From Norana najaformis (taxonomy: Eukaryota; Annelida; Clitellata; Crassiclitellata; Hormogastridae), in contig OZ029913.1 in NCBI GenBank assembly GCA_964023275.1, positions 57,259,358 through 57,323,357 of the forward strand: 64,000 bases of DNA. The letters are read 5' to 3'. The notes beneath the pieces were generated by a model. The model saw only the letters and a list, made by a program, of their open reading frames with translations. It ran no database searches and was not told the DNA's origin. Of the stretch, positions 22,501 through 28,416 are shown piece by piece. Every line of letters begins with the position of its first letter. Positions within the stretch are counted from its first letter, which is position 1. Both the position numbers and the translations under genes were made by a program.

Positions 22501-24318
22501 TGGAAAAATCAGAGACGGTAAACATTTCCCAGCGTCGCGATTCACCCTCGCTTTTCATGCAACTGACGACGATCGTAGCGACGATTGTGAAACCTTGTAT
22601 GGCAGTCGAGCTATACGGATTGGTACTGTTCTGAAATGCACTGTCGATTGTTACAACTGGCTTCTGGCACGTCCATTCCTTGATCTCAATTGTATTGGTC
22701 AGCGAGGCATTGGTCTCAATGTCGAAGCCACGAACCGTCACAGTGTATGTACCGGGTTCGGGGTACAAGTAGGTTAAGTTTATATATGAACTGGAACGGG
22801 TAAAGGGTACATAAACGGGATTCGGATCCAGGCTCACTCCCGAACACCACATATCCCGGTAGATAACCATGGGCGTCATGTCCCCCATGTCCCACTCAAT
22901 ACAGGATCCGTTTTCACTCTTTGCGATTACCAGGTTGAACCAAACGGTGCTGTTCCAATACAGTGATGTGGCCGACTGCGTCAGTGAGGTCAAAATAATG
23001 CCGTCAGTCATGTTCACGTATCCAAAAACCGTGACATCGTAACTGGTCAAGTTGAAGGTGGAGCTGATAAGGCTGACAGTGAGCTTTATGACGTACAGGC
23101 CACTCGGCAAGAACTGTGGAGGAGAGACGAACACGTCGGAGTCTGACTTTTCAAGCAACGGATTGGACAGGGAATTGGCACTGAAACTTGGCTCGTCAAA
23201 CAGCTGCCACTTTCGCGCCACGCCTTCGCTCTTCCTGCAATCAACGCTGAGCGTGCACTTGATTGTGAAACCCGTGGAGATCTTGGCAATGTATGGGTTA
23301 GCGGCGTTCAGGAAGGCGCTGTCGACGCTAACATTTGTCGATTGACATGGAAGGTCAAGAATCGTGACACTTACAGATGCACTGGCCGAACTGGTTGCAG
23401 AGAAAGCTCGAACCGCGATCGTGTAAGTTCCTGGTGCAGGAAACCAATAGGGATGAGCCAGGGAACTGATCGAGCCAGAAAAAGATGCATAGATGGGACT
23501 GACTGCTGTAACCACTGCCGAGCAAGACCCGTCTTGGTACACGAAGTGGGGTGTCCCGTCTCCCATATTCCATTCGAAACAAACTCCAGCAACGAATTTA
23601 GTTATACTCAGCCGGAAAGGGACAGTGGTATTCCAGTAGATTGGGTCAAGTGACGTGTCGTAAGTAAGCGGCCCGAGCGTGACTACATCAACAATAATCA
23701 CCATACTGAGCTGTTGCTTAGAGACAATATTGAAACACGTGACGGAGATGGTCTGGTTTCCGGTCTGTGACGCTTGGAAATTGTACGTCAGCGCATGTGG
23801 AGTGCCTACATCCAGCACTGCCACGTAGGTGTTGGACGTCAGCAGAATATTACCTGGGTTCCCGACGGTCCAGGAGCAGGAGATATTCTGCAGCTTATTC
23901 TGATTCAGGCCAAGACTAAGGGCAAACGTAACCGGTCCGGGCACCTGTCCTGGAGTGGGAACGGAGAGCGTTAGATTTCGAATGGTCTCGACGATCGTGG
24001 TGGTGCAGTCCATGTGCAGCAAGTGGTGGTTTGGATTCTGCCCGTAGAAGTACAGGGAGTAGGCCTTGCTGACGCTATAAACGTGACTGAGAAGCAAAGG
24101 CTGGGCAGTTGAGATGGTCTGGGGAGTGGACAATGGTTGGGTCACTCCGTCGCCCCATTCTACGTAGAAGTTCCGGTCCGTTGAGCAGGGAGGACTGGCG
24201 GTCGACTTGCAGGAGGTTGACACCGTGAAGTTCGTCGTCAGGTACGTACCTCCGTACTGAGGACAACTGATCGCAGTACCAGCTGCCGTATCGTTGCTTC
24301 CAACAATTAAGTTGTACA
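780..24318 (-). CDS. polycystin-1-like (PKD1 family) multi-domain membrane protein, 5' end not found
   Basis: A split gene read from high to low coordinates. Exons were placed by GT-AG sites and by phase-consistent joins: 24318-20544, 19814-19627, 19235-19062, 18214-17952, 17292-17110, 16386-16300, 15308-15183, 14743-14650, 14153-14044, 13163-12930, 12366-11886, 11314-11187, 10891-10661, 10344-10174, 9424-9267, 8742-8097, 7525-7396, 6333-6113, 5629-5455, 4605-3892, 2765-2232 and a last exon 949-780. Domain order is PKD repeats, REJ, GAIN/GPS, PLAT, polycystin membrane region, TOP domain, pore and coiled coil. This is the PKD1/PKD1L/sea-urchin REJ architecture: known members are large eleven-pass receptors that pair with PKD2-type channels in cilia or sperm. 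A short exon between 2232 and 949 is probably still missing, because the phases there do not close. The first exon has an acceptor-like AG at 24319-24320, so the signal peptide and any lectin or LRR head lie upstream, unrecognised. Closest human paralogue is not determined. Confidence 0.9.
2232..2765 (-). CDS. polycystin exon: S5, pore loop and S6 segment
   Basis: Encodes about 178 residues matching the PKD channel domain: a hydrophobic segment with YVYLLLISLVAFLTQCRLL, the LLHLLRYNRNIAIL linker, a membrane segment ending near the pore, then LGKFNF, and a final helix with MITNLFVSMLNEF followed by the acidic, aromatic post-S6 region. In PKD2-type channels the equivalent of LGKFNF is a GDF-type selectivity filter. 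Lys replaces the filter Asp here, as expected for a PKD1-class subunit that may not conduct by itself. The acceptor is CTAG at 2766-2769 and the donor G|GTGAGG at 2232. It joins in phase to exon 3892-4605. Confidence 0.88.
2826..3056 (+). mobile_element. 5'-truncated LINE: ORF2 C-terminus plus 3' tail
   Basis: The plus strand reads as the C-terminal end of a non-LTR retrotransposon ORF2: RSFAYVGPNSWNLLSRELR, then a basic FRKRLKYVLF helix, matching the usual WNSLP...FK..LK..LF ending of reverse-transcriptase ORFs. It is followed by a short 3' UTR ending GGCGCTTTATAAAT and a (ATTACA)n tail at 3026-3052. It lies in an intron of the polycystin gene, opposite in strand. The same tail recurs many times in the window. 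Confidence 0.7.
3705..3792 (-). pseudogene. decayed duplicate of the polycystin pore/S6 exon inside the intron
   Basis: Roughly 85 bases resemble part of the true exon at 2288-2370 (S6 end through the post-S6 acidic segment). In the minus frame MLNKFLVEVARDKSL parallels MLNEFLVEVTNDRWL of the real exon, after which a frameshift is needed to recover QDFKVME against RDFEVMD. No splice sites flank it and a retroelement tail (3795-3862) abuts it. It reads as a partial tandem or retro-copied exon that decayed. Confidence 0.65.
3795..3862 (+). mobile_element. retroelement 3' tail fragment
   Basis: GAGCGGCGCTACACAAATTT followed by an ATTACA-type array, the shared LINE/SINE tail. Only the extreme 3' end is kept. 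Confidence 0.55.
3892..4605 (-). CDS. polycystin exon: TOP (polycystin extracellular) domain and following membrane helices
   Basis: About 238 residues, joined by phase 1 to exon 5455-5629. The first half is the polycystin/TOP domain with the family hallmarks GGGYVANLGL, RSRWIDIYTRAVFVEFNVFN, and an NLVLILFEFPTNG strand followed by ESVQLYRY. The second half has a long hydrophobic helix (LLSEILCAIFAIAITVVEVR), an Arg-rich loop, and another aromatic membrane segment with WWNWSQMATLVMFYAAV. In PKD2 structures this domain forms the cap above the pore and mediates subunit contacts. The donor is TTTTA|GTGTAT at 3890-3892, a weak but phase-compatible site. Confidence 0.88.
4690..4870 (-). repeat. 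dispersed repeat family B, minus orientation
   Basis: Shares with 14160-14300 a block containing CCCAACGAAAG, AAGTCGCGGGAACCAGCTTA and CAAAACAAAATCGACAGG. Read on the minus strand it aligns with the LINE 3' ends at 5020-5240 and 31450-31735. It ends in a (ATTACG)n-type tail. Confidence 0.6.
5020..5240 (+). repeat. dispersed repeat family B, plus orientation (LINE 3' end)
   Basis: Matches 31450-31735 in order: a TTTCTCTCAACTTAAA segment, a pyrimidine-rich stretch, GACTTGACGCAGCGCTCGTG, AGCTGGT, TTAGCTTT, TTAGAAAT and a GATTACAAT tail. Coding sequence is no longer readable. Confidence 0.55.
5404..5454 (+). mobile_element. family-B 3' tail abutting a polycystin splice donor
   Basis: GCTTTCGTTGGGCGCTGTAG, AAATCTCGGGATTACC and an ATTACG tail end at about 5449. 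The minus-strand donor GTAGCC of exon 5455-5629 lies at 5449-5454, so the retro-tail begins within a few bases of the splice site. Confidence 0.6.
5455..5629 (-). CDS. polycystin exon upstream of the TOP domain
   Basis: The acceptor is ACGCAG at 5630 and upward; the donor is ACAG|GTAGCC. The 58 residues include TGLWEWARTVLLPALYY, a YLSDMISWRIGPPRLRQLRV segment and a terminal KT. This is the conserved W.W....LLP.LY and IG.PRLRQLRV region between the seventh membrane segment and the TOP domain of polycystin-1 proteins. Phase 0 in, phase 1 out. Confidence 0.87.
5800..6035. repeat. intronic ATAC and GAT microsatellites
   Basis: ATACATACATA-type tetranucleotides (about 5805-5935) are followed by a GATGATGAT/GACGACGAC triplet tract (about 5935-6035). 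They lie inside a polycystin intron. Confidence 0.7.
6113..6333 (-). CDS. polycystin exon: membrane segment after the PLAT-proximal bundle
   Basis: Starts after TTCAG at 6334 and upward and ends at GAT|GTAATT. A basic helix (ARKKAELDDKMKSMIRE) leads into one transmembrane helix, VLFYVGFLVLLLIVANGQ, then QDNLSYQQNQNL. This is the AR..R..E.KM..ILRE...Y..FL..L..VA.G signature that precedes the TOP domain in PKD1 and PKD1L proteins. Phase 1 in, phase 0 out. Confidence 0.87.
7396..7525 (-). CDS. polycystin exon: cytosolic linker after the TM bundle
   Basis: The acceptor TCTGTAG precedes GCGATCATG and the donor is GCAG|GTTGGC. The 43 residues begin with AIMTAMLVSFILKQD, continuing the membrane helix that ends exon 8097-8742, then a polar segment with YEMQLGKMQTVDIN. 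Phase 0 in, phase 1 out, matching both neighbours. Confidence 0.8.
7560..7765. repeat. ATC-rich intronic microsatellite
   Basis: Degenerate ATC/ACA trinucleotide repeats. Open frames here are low-complexity Asp, Val and Asn runs and are not counted as genes. Confidence 0.6.
8097..8742 (-). CDS. polycystin exon: PLAT end and multi-helix membrane region
   Basis: About 215 residues joined to the second PLAT exon so that the split codon makes Trp (NRT-W-YLFLCDEW). It closes the PLAT strand with YLFLCDEWLS, followed by a cytosolic stretch. The conserved R.QRLGACMATLFLAMISN helix comes next, then MTSIIVFPPVVSICLLFLQS, and the LPYWCAYIAWVLVILSVSLS helix with its IFYSMQWG extension. The last helix is WVLAFLLSFLESLILIQPIQ. 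These match helices 2 to 5 of polycystin-1 proteins, including WC.YIAW and S...IQP. Confidence 0.9.
8769..8962 (-). repeat. 74-bp intronic tandem repeat carrying splice-site-like motifs
   Basis: About 2.5 copies of a unit holding two CCTACCTGTGCAATGAT blocks. On the gene strand each block reads CACAG|GTAGG, a good splice-donor consensus, and each full unit also holds TTCTTCACT(G/C)TAG, an acceptor-like string. The real splice join runs from 9267 to 8742 and skips the array. Confidence 0.75.
9267..10344 (-). CDS. polycystin exons: PLAT/LH2 domain (10344-10174 and 9424-9267)
   Basis: The first exon encodes VLPLADNWDEDKHLYELHIH, then TG..RNAGT.S.VFFQLFG and RRLADGIRQ. The second gives NFGRGEVSSFLI, LGIPYKFNIWHDNSGG and ADWFLGKVVLVDVKN. 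Together they are a complete beta-sandwich PLAT domain, with the family landmarks YE..I.TG, AGT.S, W.D..G and WFL..V.V. In polycystin-1 proteins it lies in the first cytosolic loop, directly after the first membrane helix, and binds lipid and trafficking partners. Splice phases are 0/0 and 0/2. A retroelement tail (9446-9500) lies just upstream of the second acceptor. Confidence 0.92.
9446..9500 (+). mobile_element. retroelement 3' tail fragment near a splice acceptor
   Basis: AATGTAATGTAATGTAAC followed by TTTGTATAGCGCCTTTCAAG, the same GCGC-type tail seen elsewhere, about 20 bases from the acceptor of exon 9267-9424. Confidence 0.45.
10661..10891 (-). CDS. polycystin exon: GPS C-terminal half and first transmembrane helix
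   Basis: Acceptor TTTTCAG, donor AAG|GTACTT, 77 residues, phase 0/0. It begins LTQATPRKLVFKSNLLGCFG, where other polycystins have the C-terminal GPS strands ending C.CNHLTSF. It then reads TGFVTPLNIIDFNTLFDNF, a close match to the F.VPPN.IDF...F segment. The first membrane helix follows (ACVWVTIIVILVLYVPFAVL), and the ARRLDKRDTLK cytosolic start leads to PLAT. Identity of the exon is secure; the cleavage motif is not conserved. Confidence 0.9.
11187..11314 (-). CDS. polycystin exon: GPS N-terminal half
   Basis: Joined by phase 1 to exon 11886-12366. Encodes GCLNTSLCGRRVSVPLQYR and ends ISCHVWLEEEQHWTAGGCQ, the C..W.....W...GC pattern that opens a GPS motif. Two of the four usual GPS cysteines are here; the other two are absent in the next exon. 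Confidence 0.85.
11328..11369. repeat. 21-bp tandem duplication
   Basis: The string GCAATCGATACCCTTTGTGA occurs twice in a row, just upstream of the GPS exon acceptor. Confidence 0.85.
11886..13163 (-). CDS. polycystin exons: GAIN domain (13163-12930 and 12366-11886)
   Basis: Both exons join in phase 0. The first encodes VADDVISAYDVVATFPRLF, a basic MARKACGD segment and FELGSVDLSQL. The second encodes LQVRTNLMMWDHSAANVSSP, then the run RKRRKRRAV, followed by strands FNKGTFIYFNTSD, a proline-rich DRPTPVEYDYRM and several N-glycosylation sequons. Length and position, between REJ and GPS, fit the GAIN domain of polycystin-1 proteins, which supports autoproteolysis in many members. Exact strand assignment is inferred. 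Confidence 0.8.
12436..12830. repeat. GAT and ATGT microsatellites in a polycystin intron
   Basis: A (GAT)n tract near 12440-12560 and an ATGT/ATAC block near 12730-12830. Open frames across them are low-complexity and not genes. Confidence 0.75.
13500..13735. repeat. ATGT tetranucleotide microsatellite
   Basis: Over 230 bases of TATG with TGTG interruptions, within a polycystin intron. Confidence 0.9.
13895..13985. repeat. GACA-type microsatellite
   Basis: GACAGACA tetranucleotides with CCGACAGA interruptions. Confidence 0.7.
14044..16386 (-). CDS. polycystin exons: alpha-helical region between REJ and GAIN
   Basis: Four phase-consistent exons: 16386-16300, 15308-15183, 14743-14650 and 14153-14044. 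They encode EMTDDSVASGNVDEMTPEQK, LRSDFLDALSTLPLDSPAAL, the helix RTATTILKKMLASFIHQQ with an IDCTG end, and DILLAALSVSEASTAF. Short amphipathic helices of the L..ALS and A..IL..ML type are what GAIN subdomain A of polycystins looks like. The codon split across 14650/14153 gives Asp and keeps the frame, which supports both small exons. Confidence 0.78.
14160..14300 (-). repeat. dispersed repeat family B copy
   Basis: Near-identical to 4690-4870 over about 120 bases, with the same GGGAACCAGCTTATTCACAG core and an AATCGTAAT tail. It borders the acceptor of exon 14044-14153, about 10 bases away. Confidence 0.65.
14320..14410 (+). repeat. dispersed repeat family D copy
   Basis: Contains GGACTGACTTTCTGGGTATT, GACCTGACTGTGGCTTG and TTTGGTGCGCCATCGGTTAA. 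Inverse-orientation copies lie at about 27425-27510 and 41820-41900, and a partial direct copy at about 40075-40105. Confidence 0.6.
14850..15075. repeat. ATC/ACC trinucleotide microsatellite
   Basis: Degenerate CATCAT/CCACCA repeat between two polycystin exons. Confidence 0.75.
15365..15860. repeat. ATGT/ATGC microsatellite with nested repeats
   Basis: About 490 bases of ATGT units in which a longer module with ATTTATGCATGCCTTTAT recurs about every 75-120 bases. The long open frames on both strands (Cys-Met-Tyr or His-Thr rich) come from the repeat. Confidence 0.85.
16426..16520. repeat. (ATC)n microsatellite
   Basis: A nearly perfect trinucleotide tract of about 80 bases, 40 bases upstream of the acceptor of exon 16300-16386. 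Confidence 0.9.
16778..16905. repeat. ATAC microsatellite
   Basis: ACATACATACAT tetranucleotides with ATATAT interruptions. A GCGCTATATAACT repeat tail precedes it at about 16757. Confidence 0.85.
17110..19814 (-). CDS. polycystin exons: REJ domain, middle and C-terminal part
   Basis: Four exons: 19814-19627, 19235-19062, 18214-17952 and 17292-17110, with split codons giving Ser, Asp and Ala and no frame break. The first has the REJ cysteine pattern CETNCKNRV, LVLRSSCTENC and GGLSIWWQMY. The second gives FFQTNVSPRGGECSV. The third gives FTLICTNWVDNYNLSSGLTY, then a GPRFSND and VYHGVKGDGVS strand. The fourth is helical (FLDSMRNWVSSEGL, MLDALSVLNSY). This is the receptor-for-egg-jelly module shared by PKD1 family proteins and sperm REJ proteins. 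Confidence 0.85.
17605..17951. repeat. ATAC/ATGC microsatellite fused to a splice donor
   Basis: A run of ACAT tetranucleotides with GCAT variants ends at 17951, where its complement GTATGTATG forms the donor of exon 17952-18214. Confidence 0.9.
18515..19010. repeat. AT-rich block of repeated GTAGTTAACTAC-like palindromes
   Basis: Strings such as TAGTTTAACTAGTAGTTAAG, AACTACTTTT and AGTAGCTTAACTACCC recur on both strands, suggesting a foldback-type mobile element inserted in an intron. No terminal repeat or target duplication is certain. Confidence 0.45.
19931..20172 (+). mobile_element. tRNA-derived SINE
   Basis: An A-box-like TAGCTACATCGG near 19940 and a B-box-like GGTTCGCGTTCC near 19992 are spaced as in a tRNA. 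They are followed by a unique body (CACCCGATAAATTCATTGC) and a GGTCGCTATATAAAAC end. It lies in a polycystin intron, opposite to transcription. Confidence 0.65.
20544..24318 (-). CDS. polycystin large exon: PKD domains and four PKD-REJ modules
   Basis: One 3.8-kb exon open throughout (the frame extends from about 24364 to 20489). Residue numbers count from the Met at 24364. Two PKD-like domains come first (FYVEWGDG near residue 68, a second around 130-225). A module then repeats four times at about 228 residues: DPIYWNTTV, C.EWDMGD..P..VY, a YP.PGTYTVTVRGF PKD strand, then WPC..P.VTID, DC.KSEG..R.WE.F, SPP..L..GLYVVRLTVS and YVN. The WDMGD cores sit near residues 260, 487, 715 and 944. After the last module (about 1135 on) the REJ domain proper starts with a DPDILDPTDKTGFTWKWSC segment. 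N-glycosylation sequons are dense. The donor is ATAAG|GTGCGT. Confidence 0.92.
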
Positions 24319-25042
24319 CTGGAACAGCTTCAAACAAGTAGTGTACAAACAATATAGTTAACAAATAGACACGTAATAAACTGGTTTTAAAACAAATTCA
24401 CAGCCGAAACAGTTAAAGACCACAGTGAATTAGGCATTTAATGAATTGGTTTAAAAACAAATTTGCAGCAGAAAAAGTTAAGGGCCACAGTGAAAACTGA
24501 ATTTATCAAATTTAACACATATTCGAGTCTAAGGTCAGGGGTTGAACGCTTGTCTTCTCAACCATGGGTCCGGATAGGAACAATCGGCGAAACAAGTTAA
24601 TGTGCTAATCTACACAATAATATGTAAACTTGTTTTTAGACAGTTTATTAGGTGCAATAAGTGAATAAGTCCAAGAACATTGCAACAACCCGCGAAAGTC
24701 GAGGAATTGTCAGAGGTGTTTTGGTGCAGCACAGACCACAGATGGCACAAGTAGGCCTACTTAGGTTTCCAAGTCAAGCCAACTTGACTTGACCTCTCTG
24801 GATTTCGACTGATGGCACTGATACTTGCCCAACAATCTGGCTCTTGCGGATTTGATTTGACTAAGCACCAGGGAACAAACTGATCTCCTTAACGCTGCTT
24901 ATGTGTGGCGCTGAGAAATTTCGGCGATTTACATTACGTAGTAAAATATTCTGCCACAAGAATGGGTAGGTAAGTGCGATGCTCTAGCGTAAAGTGTTCG
25001 CTTTGGCATATTAACCTTAGTACAAGGTCGTCCTATATATAA
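24319..25042. other. no gene seen; possible 5' intron of the polycystin gene
   Basis: AT-rich, with no recognised domain. The minus strand upstream of 24318 is T-rich and ends CCAG, like an acceptor. The in-frame Met at 24362-24364 followed by LTILFVHYLF is hydrophobic enough to be a weak signal peptide, so a start there cannot be excluded. Confidence 0.4.
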
Positions 25043-25045
25043 TAA

Positions 25046-27396
25046 CACTGGACAACAAATTTTTACAAAAGTCATGTTACTGAAATGAAATTAGTCAGTT
25101 CTTATCAATTTGTATGTGCTGAACACAAATATGACAGTGAAAATGCCGAATTGGCTCTAGTTTTTTTGTAATCTGAAATGAAGTAATTTTATATCGCACA
25201 ATGCATGCCAATAGTGATACACTTACAGTTAATATTTGTAAAAACCAGGCCATAGACTAGTTCTTAGATTTTTTGCCTGTCTCTTGTACAGCTGTTCGGG
25301 AGCATCTCTGCGGAGTGTCCGGCAGTAGTCAGCCAACATTGTAGTGGACCATTTTCCCTGGTACCTTTGCTCCATTGTTGCGATATCATGATGAAAACGT
25401 TCGCCATGTTCGTCACTAACCATACCACAGTTGTCAGGGAAGAAATCCAGATGGGAATGAAGGAAATGCATCTTCAGAGACATATTGCAGCGAAATTTCT
25501 GGTACTACTTGAGCATGTCTTCTACTAGTTCCTTGTAGTTTTCTGCCCTAACATTCCCCAGAAAGTCTGTAGACACTAGACGAAAAGCATTCCATGCTTG
25601 TTTCGCATCACCCTCCAGCAAGTTGTTGAAGCGGTCATCTTTGAAGAGTTCTCTAATCTGAGGACCCACAAAAACTCCCTCTTTAATCTTTGCTTCGCTG
25701 AGTCGAGGGAATTTTTCATGCAGGTATCGGAAAGCTGGCGAAGTGCGGTCCATGGCTTTCACGAAGTTCTTCACCAAACCTAGTTTGATGTGAAGGGGTG
25801 GTAGTAGGATTTTGTGAGCCTCGACCAGAGCTGGGTGCTGGATATTCTTCTGTCCAACTGCCATGTTTTGTCTGGGAGTCCATTCCTTCCGCACGTAGTG
25901 CAACTCTCTTGCTCGGCTATCCCACTCACACAAGAAACACATATATTTTGTATATCCTTGCTGCAGTCCCATTAAAATGGCAACTACCTTCAAATCACCA
26001 CACAGGTGCCATTTGTACCTGTTATAGTCAATGGAATGCAGTAGCTGTTTTAGGTTATCGTATGTCTCTTTCATGTGGACAGCATGCGCTAATGGAATAG
26101 ATGGAAGACGGTTTCCATTGTGCAAAAGCACAGCCTTAAGACTCAGTGTTGAAGAGTCTACAAAGAGTCTCCATTCTTGTGGGTCATGAGTGATCTGTAA
26201 GGCATTCATGAGGTCGTCAATATTGGAACAGAATACCAGATTACCTTCCTTCATAAAGAAAGGTTCCAACTGCTGATGGCGCTTTCTATATGAAGTAATT
26301 GTGACATCTTCTTCTAGAAGATTCCATTGTTGGAGTCTTGATCCTAGCAATTCTGCCTTGTTTTTGGATAAGTCCAAATCACGAACAAGGTCATTTAGTT
26401 CTTCCTGTGTTGTTCTGTGTGGGGTTGATGATGCACCACAGTGAAAATCGGGATCACTGCACGCTGACGGACCAGGAGAAGAACATGTCGGCTCACCCTT
26501 GTCCTCATCAGATGAATCAAGGAAAATATATTCTGCTGGAGGTTCTGGAATAGGAAGTCCATCACCATGTGGAACTGGTCTCAATGCTGACGGAATGTTT
26601 GGGTAGACTATTGTCGACTTCTTTTGCTTCGTTATTCCACCGGAAAGAGGAGGAACCAAGCAGAAGTAACAGTCATCTACGTGGTTGCTTTGCTCTCTCC
26701 ACACCATGGGAACTGCAAACGGCATTGATGGTCTTTTGCCATTCAACCACTGTGAAAGCTGTGTTGTACATGTAGCACAGCATATATGCGGGGCCATGGC
26801 TTGTCTTGGTCACCAACCTTGCATTCGAAGTAAGCATGATATGCCTTCTTGACTTGATAAGTGATACTTTTCTTCTGGTTGGCAAATGTCACTTCCCCAC
26901 AAATGTAACAAAAGTTGTCCACAGTATTTACGCACTTCCGAGGCATTACTGTTCTGTATTGTATCTAAATGGATAAAGTAATAATAGTTTTATAAAACAG
27001 TAACTTAAACTGTCTCGCACAAAGTCTGTAATATTGTAAATGCTCAACCGTTCCGACTCGCTTTATATAGTACACTGCTGACGTCATCTTACGTCAGCAG
27101 CCGACTGGCTGTAGTTTTACATTGCATCAGAAAATGATGTAATCAACTGTGCATGATGTGTCCATGATGGGATTATGCAATGAGGTGGAATATTACATCA
27201 TTCTAGACTTATTTAGGATATTGTCGCAGTCCTACTGCATAAATTTACATGGTGAAACATAAAAAATGAACTATATGAAATATTTTCAAAACGAGAGCCA
27301 ATAAAAAATTTTTATGGTTATATTCGTGTTCAGCACACCAAGATGCTACACATTAGGGCCTTTTCCAGTCAGTAACGATTTCTATGTTGACCAGTG
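25046..27396 (-). mobile_element. DNA transposon copy with CACTGG termini and TAA target duplication
   Basis: The left end CACTGGACAACA (25046) and the right end TGTTGACCAGTG (to 27396) are inverted copies. Flanking TAA is present at 25043-25045 and 27397-27399. Similarity continues inward for about 130 bases: GTGCTGAACACAAATAT at 25115 matches GTGCTGAACACGAATAT on the other strand from 27336, and TTGGCTCTAGTTTT matches TTGGCTCTCGTTTT. CACTR ends with a short target duplication resemble the CACTA/Mirage/Chapaev group; that assignment is inference. The single internal gene is described separately. Confidence 0.75.
25229..26946 (-). pseudogene. broken gene of an uncharacterised invertebrate protein family, probable transposase
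   Basis: Reading starts MPRKCVNTVDNFCYICGEVT at 26946 with a zinc-binding style CxxC. A second C-rich block, APHICCATC, follows. One base is missing at about 26797-26800, where the frame must shift from ...GDQDKPW to APHICC. A second lesion is an in-frame TAG at 25505-25507, after which homologous-looking sequence continues with CNMSLKMHFLHSHLDFFPDN and SDEHGERFHHDIATME to a stop at 25229. In between are LFVDSSTLSLKAVLLHNGN, WHLCGDLKVVAILMGLQQGY, a CxxC and LPPLHIKLGLVKNF. Conserved Asp in FVDSS and CGDLK plus Glu in DEHGERFH could be a DDE-type catalytic triad (inference). From memory of invertebrate proteomes the family is common in cnidarians and arthropods, but is usually labelled uncharacterised. 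Confidence 0.75.
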
Positions 27397-27424
27397 TAAT
27401 TAAAAACTTCTAATGCGCCGGTGT

Positions 27425-27510
27425 CTAATGCACAGGGCATCAACCGATGGCGCACCAAAGCCAAGCCACAATCAGGTCAATATCCAGAAGGCCAGTCCAC
27501 AAGACAGAGA
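27425..27510 (-). repeat. dispersed repeat family D copy
   Basis: Holds CATCAACCGATGGCGCACCA and CACAATCAGGTCAATATCCA, the reverse complement of 14320-14410 and direct to 41820-41900. Confidence 0.65.
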
Positions 27511-27888
27511 GGCAGCCTATGGTGGATAAGCAATTTAAAAAACGGGAGGATGACATTTTATTGTGTAACGATTGTCCATAATGTGCAGTAATAAAAAATA
27601 AAACCGAAATGTAAAACGCGAAGACATTTCTCATAGTTTTAAGCAATATTTACTAAATTCTGAATTTTGCAATCGAAGTTATTTTAAATTCACCAAATAT
27701 GAGCAAAGTTTTAAGTTTTGGTTAAAAGAACGCTACGTATAAGAGAGGATATTCAGAAGGTTATATATATACATATATATATAATGCTAGAGGGAGATGG
27801 AAAGAGATAGAGAGACAGAGAGAGACAGAGATAAGAAATAGCGAGAGAGAATGCTAGAGAGAGAGATGGGGGAAGAGACAGAATGAAA

Positions 27889-27987
27889 GACAGTGAGGCA
27901 GATGGACAGTGAGGCAGATGGACAGTGAGGCAGATGGACAGTGAGGCAGATGGACAGTGAGGCAGATGGACAGTGAGGCAGATGGAA
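27889..27987. repeat. 16-bp minisatellite
   Basis: Six copies of ACAGTGAGGCAGATGG, preceded by a GAGA-rich tract (27790-27885). Confidence 0.9.
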
Positions 27988-28082
27988 TGTGGTGTATATA
28001 GGCGTAGGTCACTGGCTCCAGTGCCTGAGTGACCAATCTCCAGCCAAACCGCTACCCTTACCAAAAAAGGCAAGCGGTTATA

Positions 28083-28325
28083 ACACTACCATACATGGTC
28101 ATGTCTGGCACAAACCCAGGGTAAGGAAGCATCCTGTAAACCCTATATAAAGGCCAACTTTTAGCATGCAAGGGTTCTCGTGTCTGGCTGTGCATCGGAG
28201 TCATTCGAACAAACGTCTACACTTTACAACTACATCCGAAGAGTTTCGTTTCTACTGCCGGTCGGCATGTCGGCAGGGCGGGGCTGACGCAGACGACGGC
28301 CAGCTGCGACATTACAACACTACAT
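28083..28325 (+). mobile_element. LTR-like or promoter-bearing repeat fragment
   Basis: A GC-richer block with a TATA box (CCCTATATAAAGGCC near 28142), a GTTCTCGTGTCTGGCTGTGC segment and a 3' end CGACATTACA. The direct repeat ACACTAC borders it at 28083 and 28316. A TATA box about 100-150 bases before the end is typical of a solo LTR, but TG...CA ends are not clear. Confidence 0.3.
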
Positions 28326-28416
28326 ATATATAAAGGACTATATGTATTTATTCAACAGGGTACTTAAACTATATAAGGATATATGTATGTATATATAATA
28401 TATAACATATATATAT

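Noticed and set aside
22162-22777. Plus-strand frames opposite the large PKD exon
   Set aside because: They are shadows of the coding minus strand.
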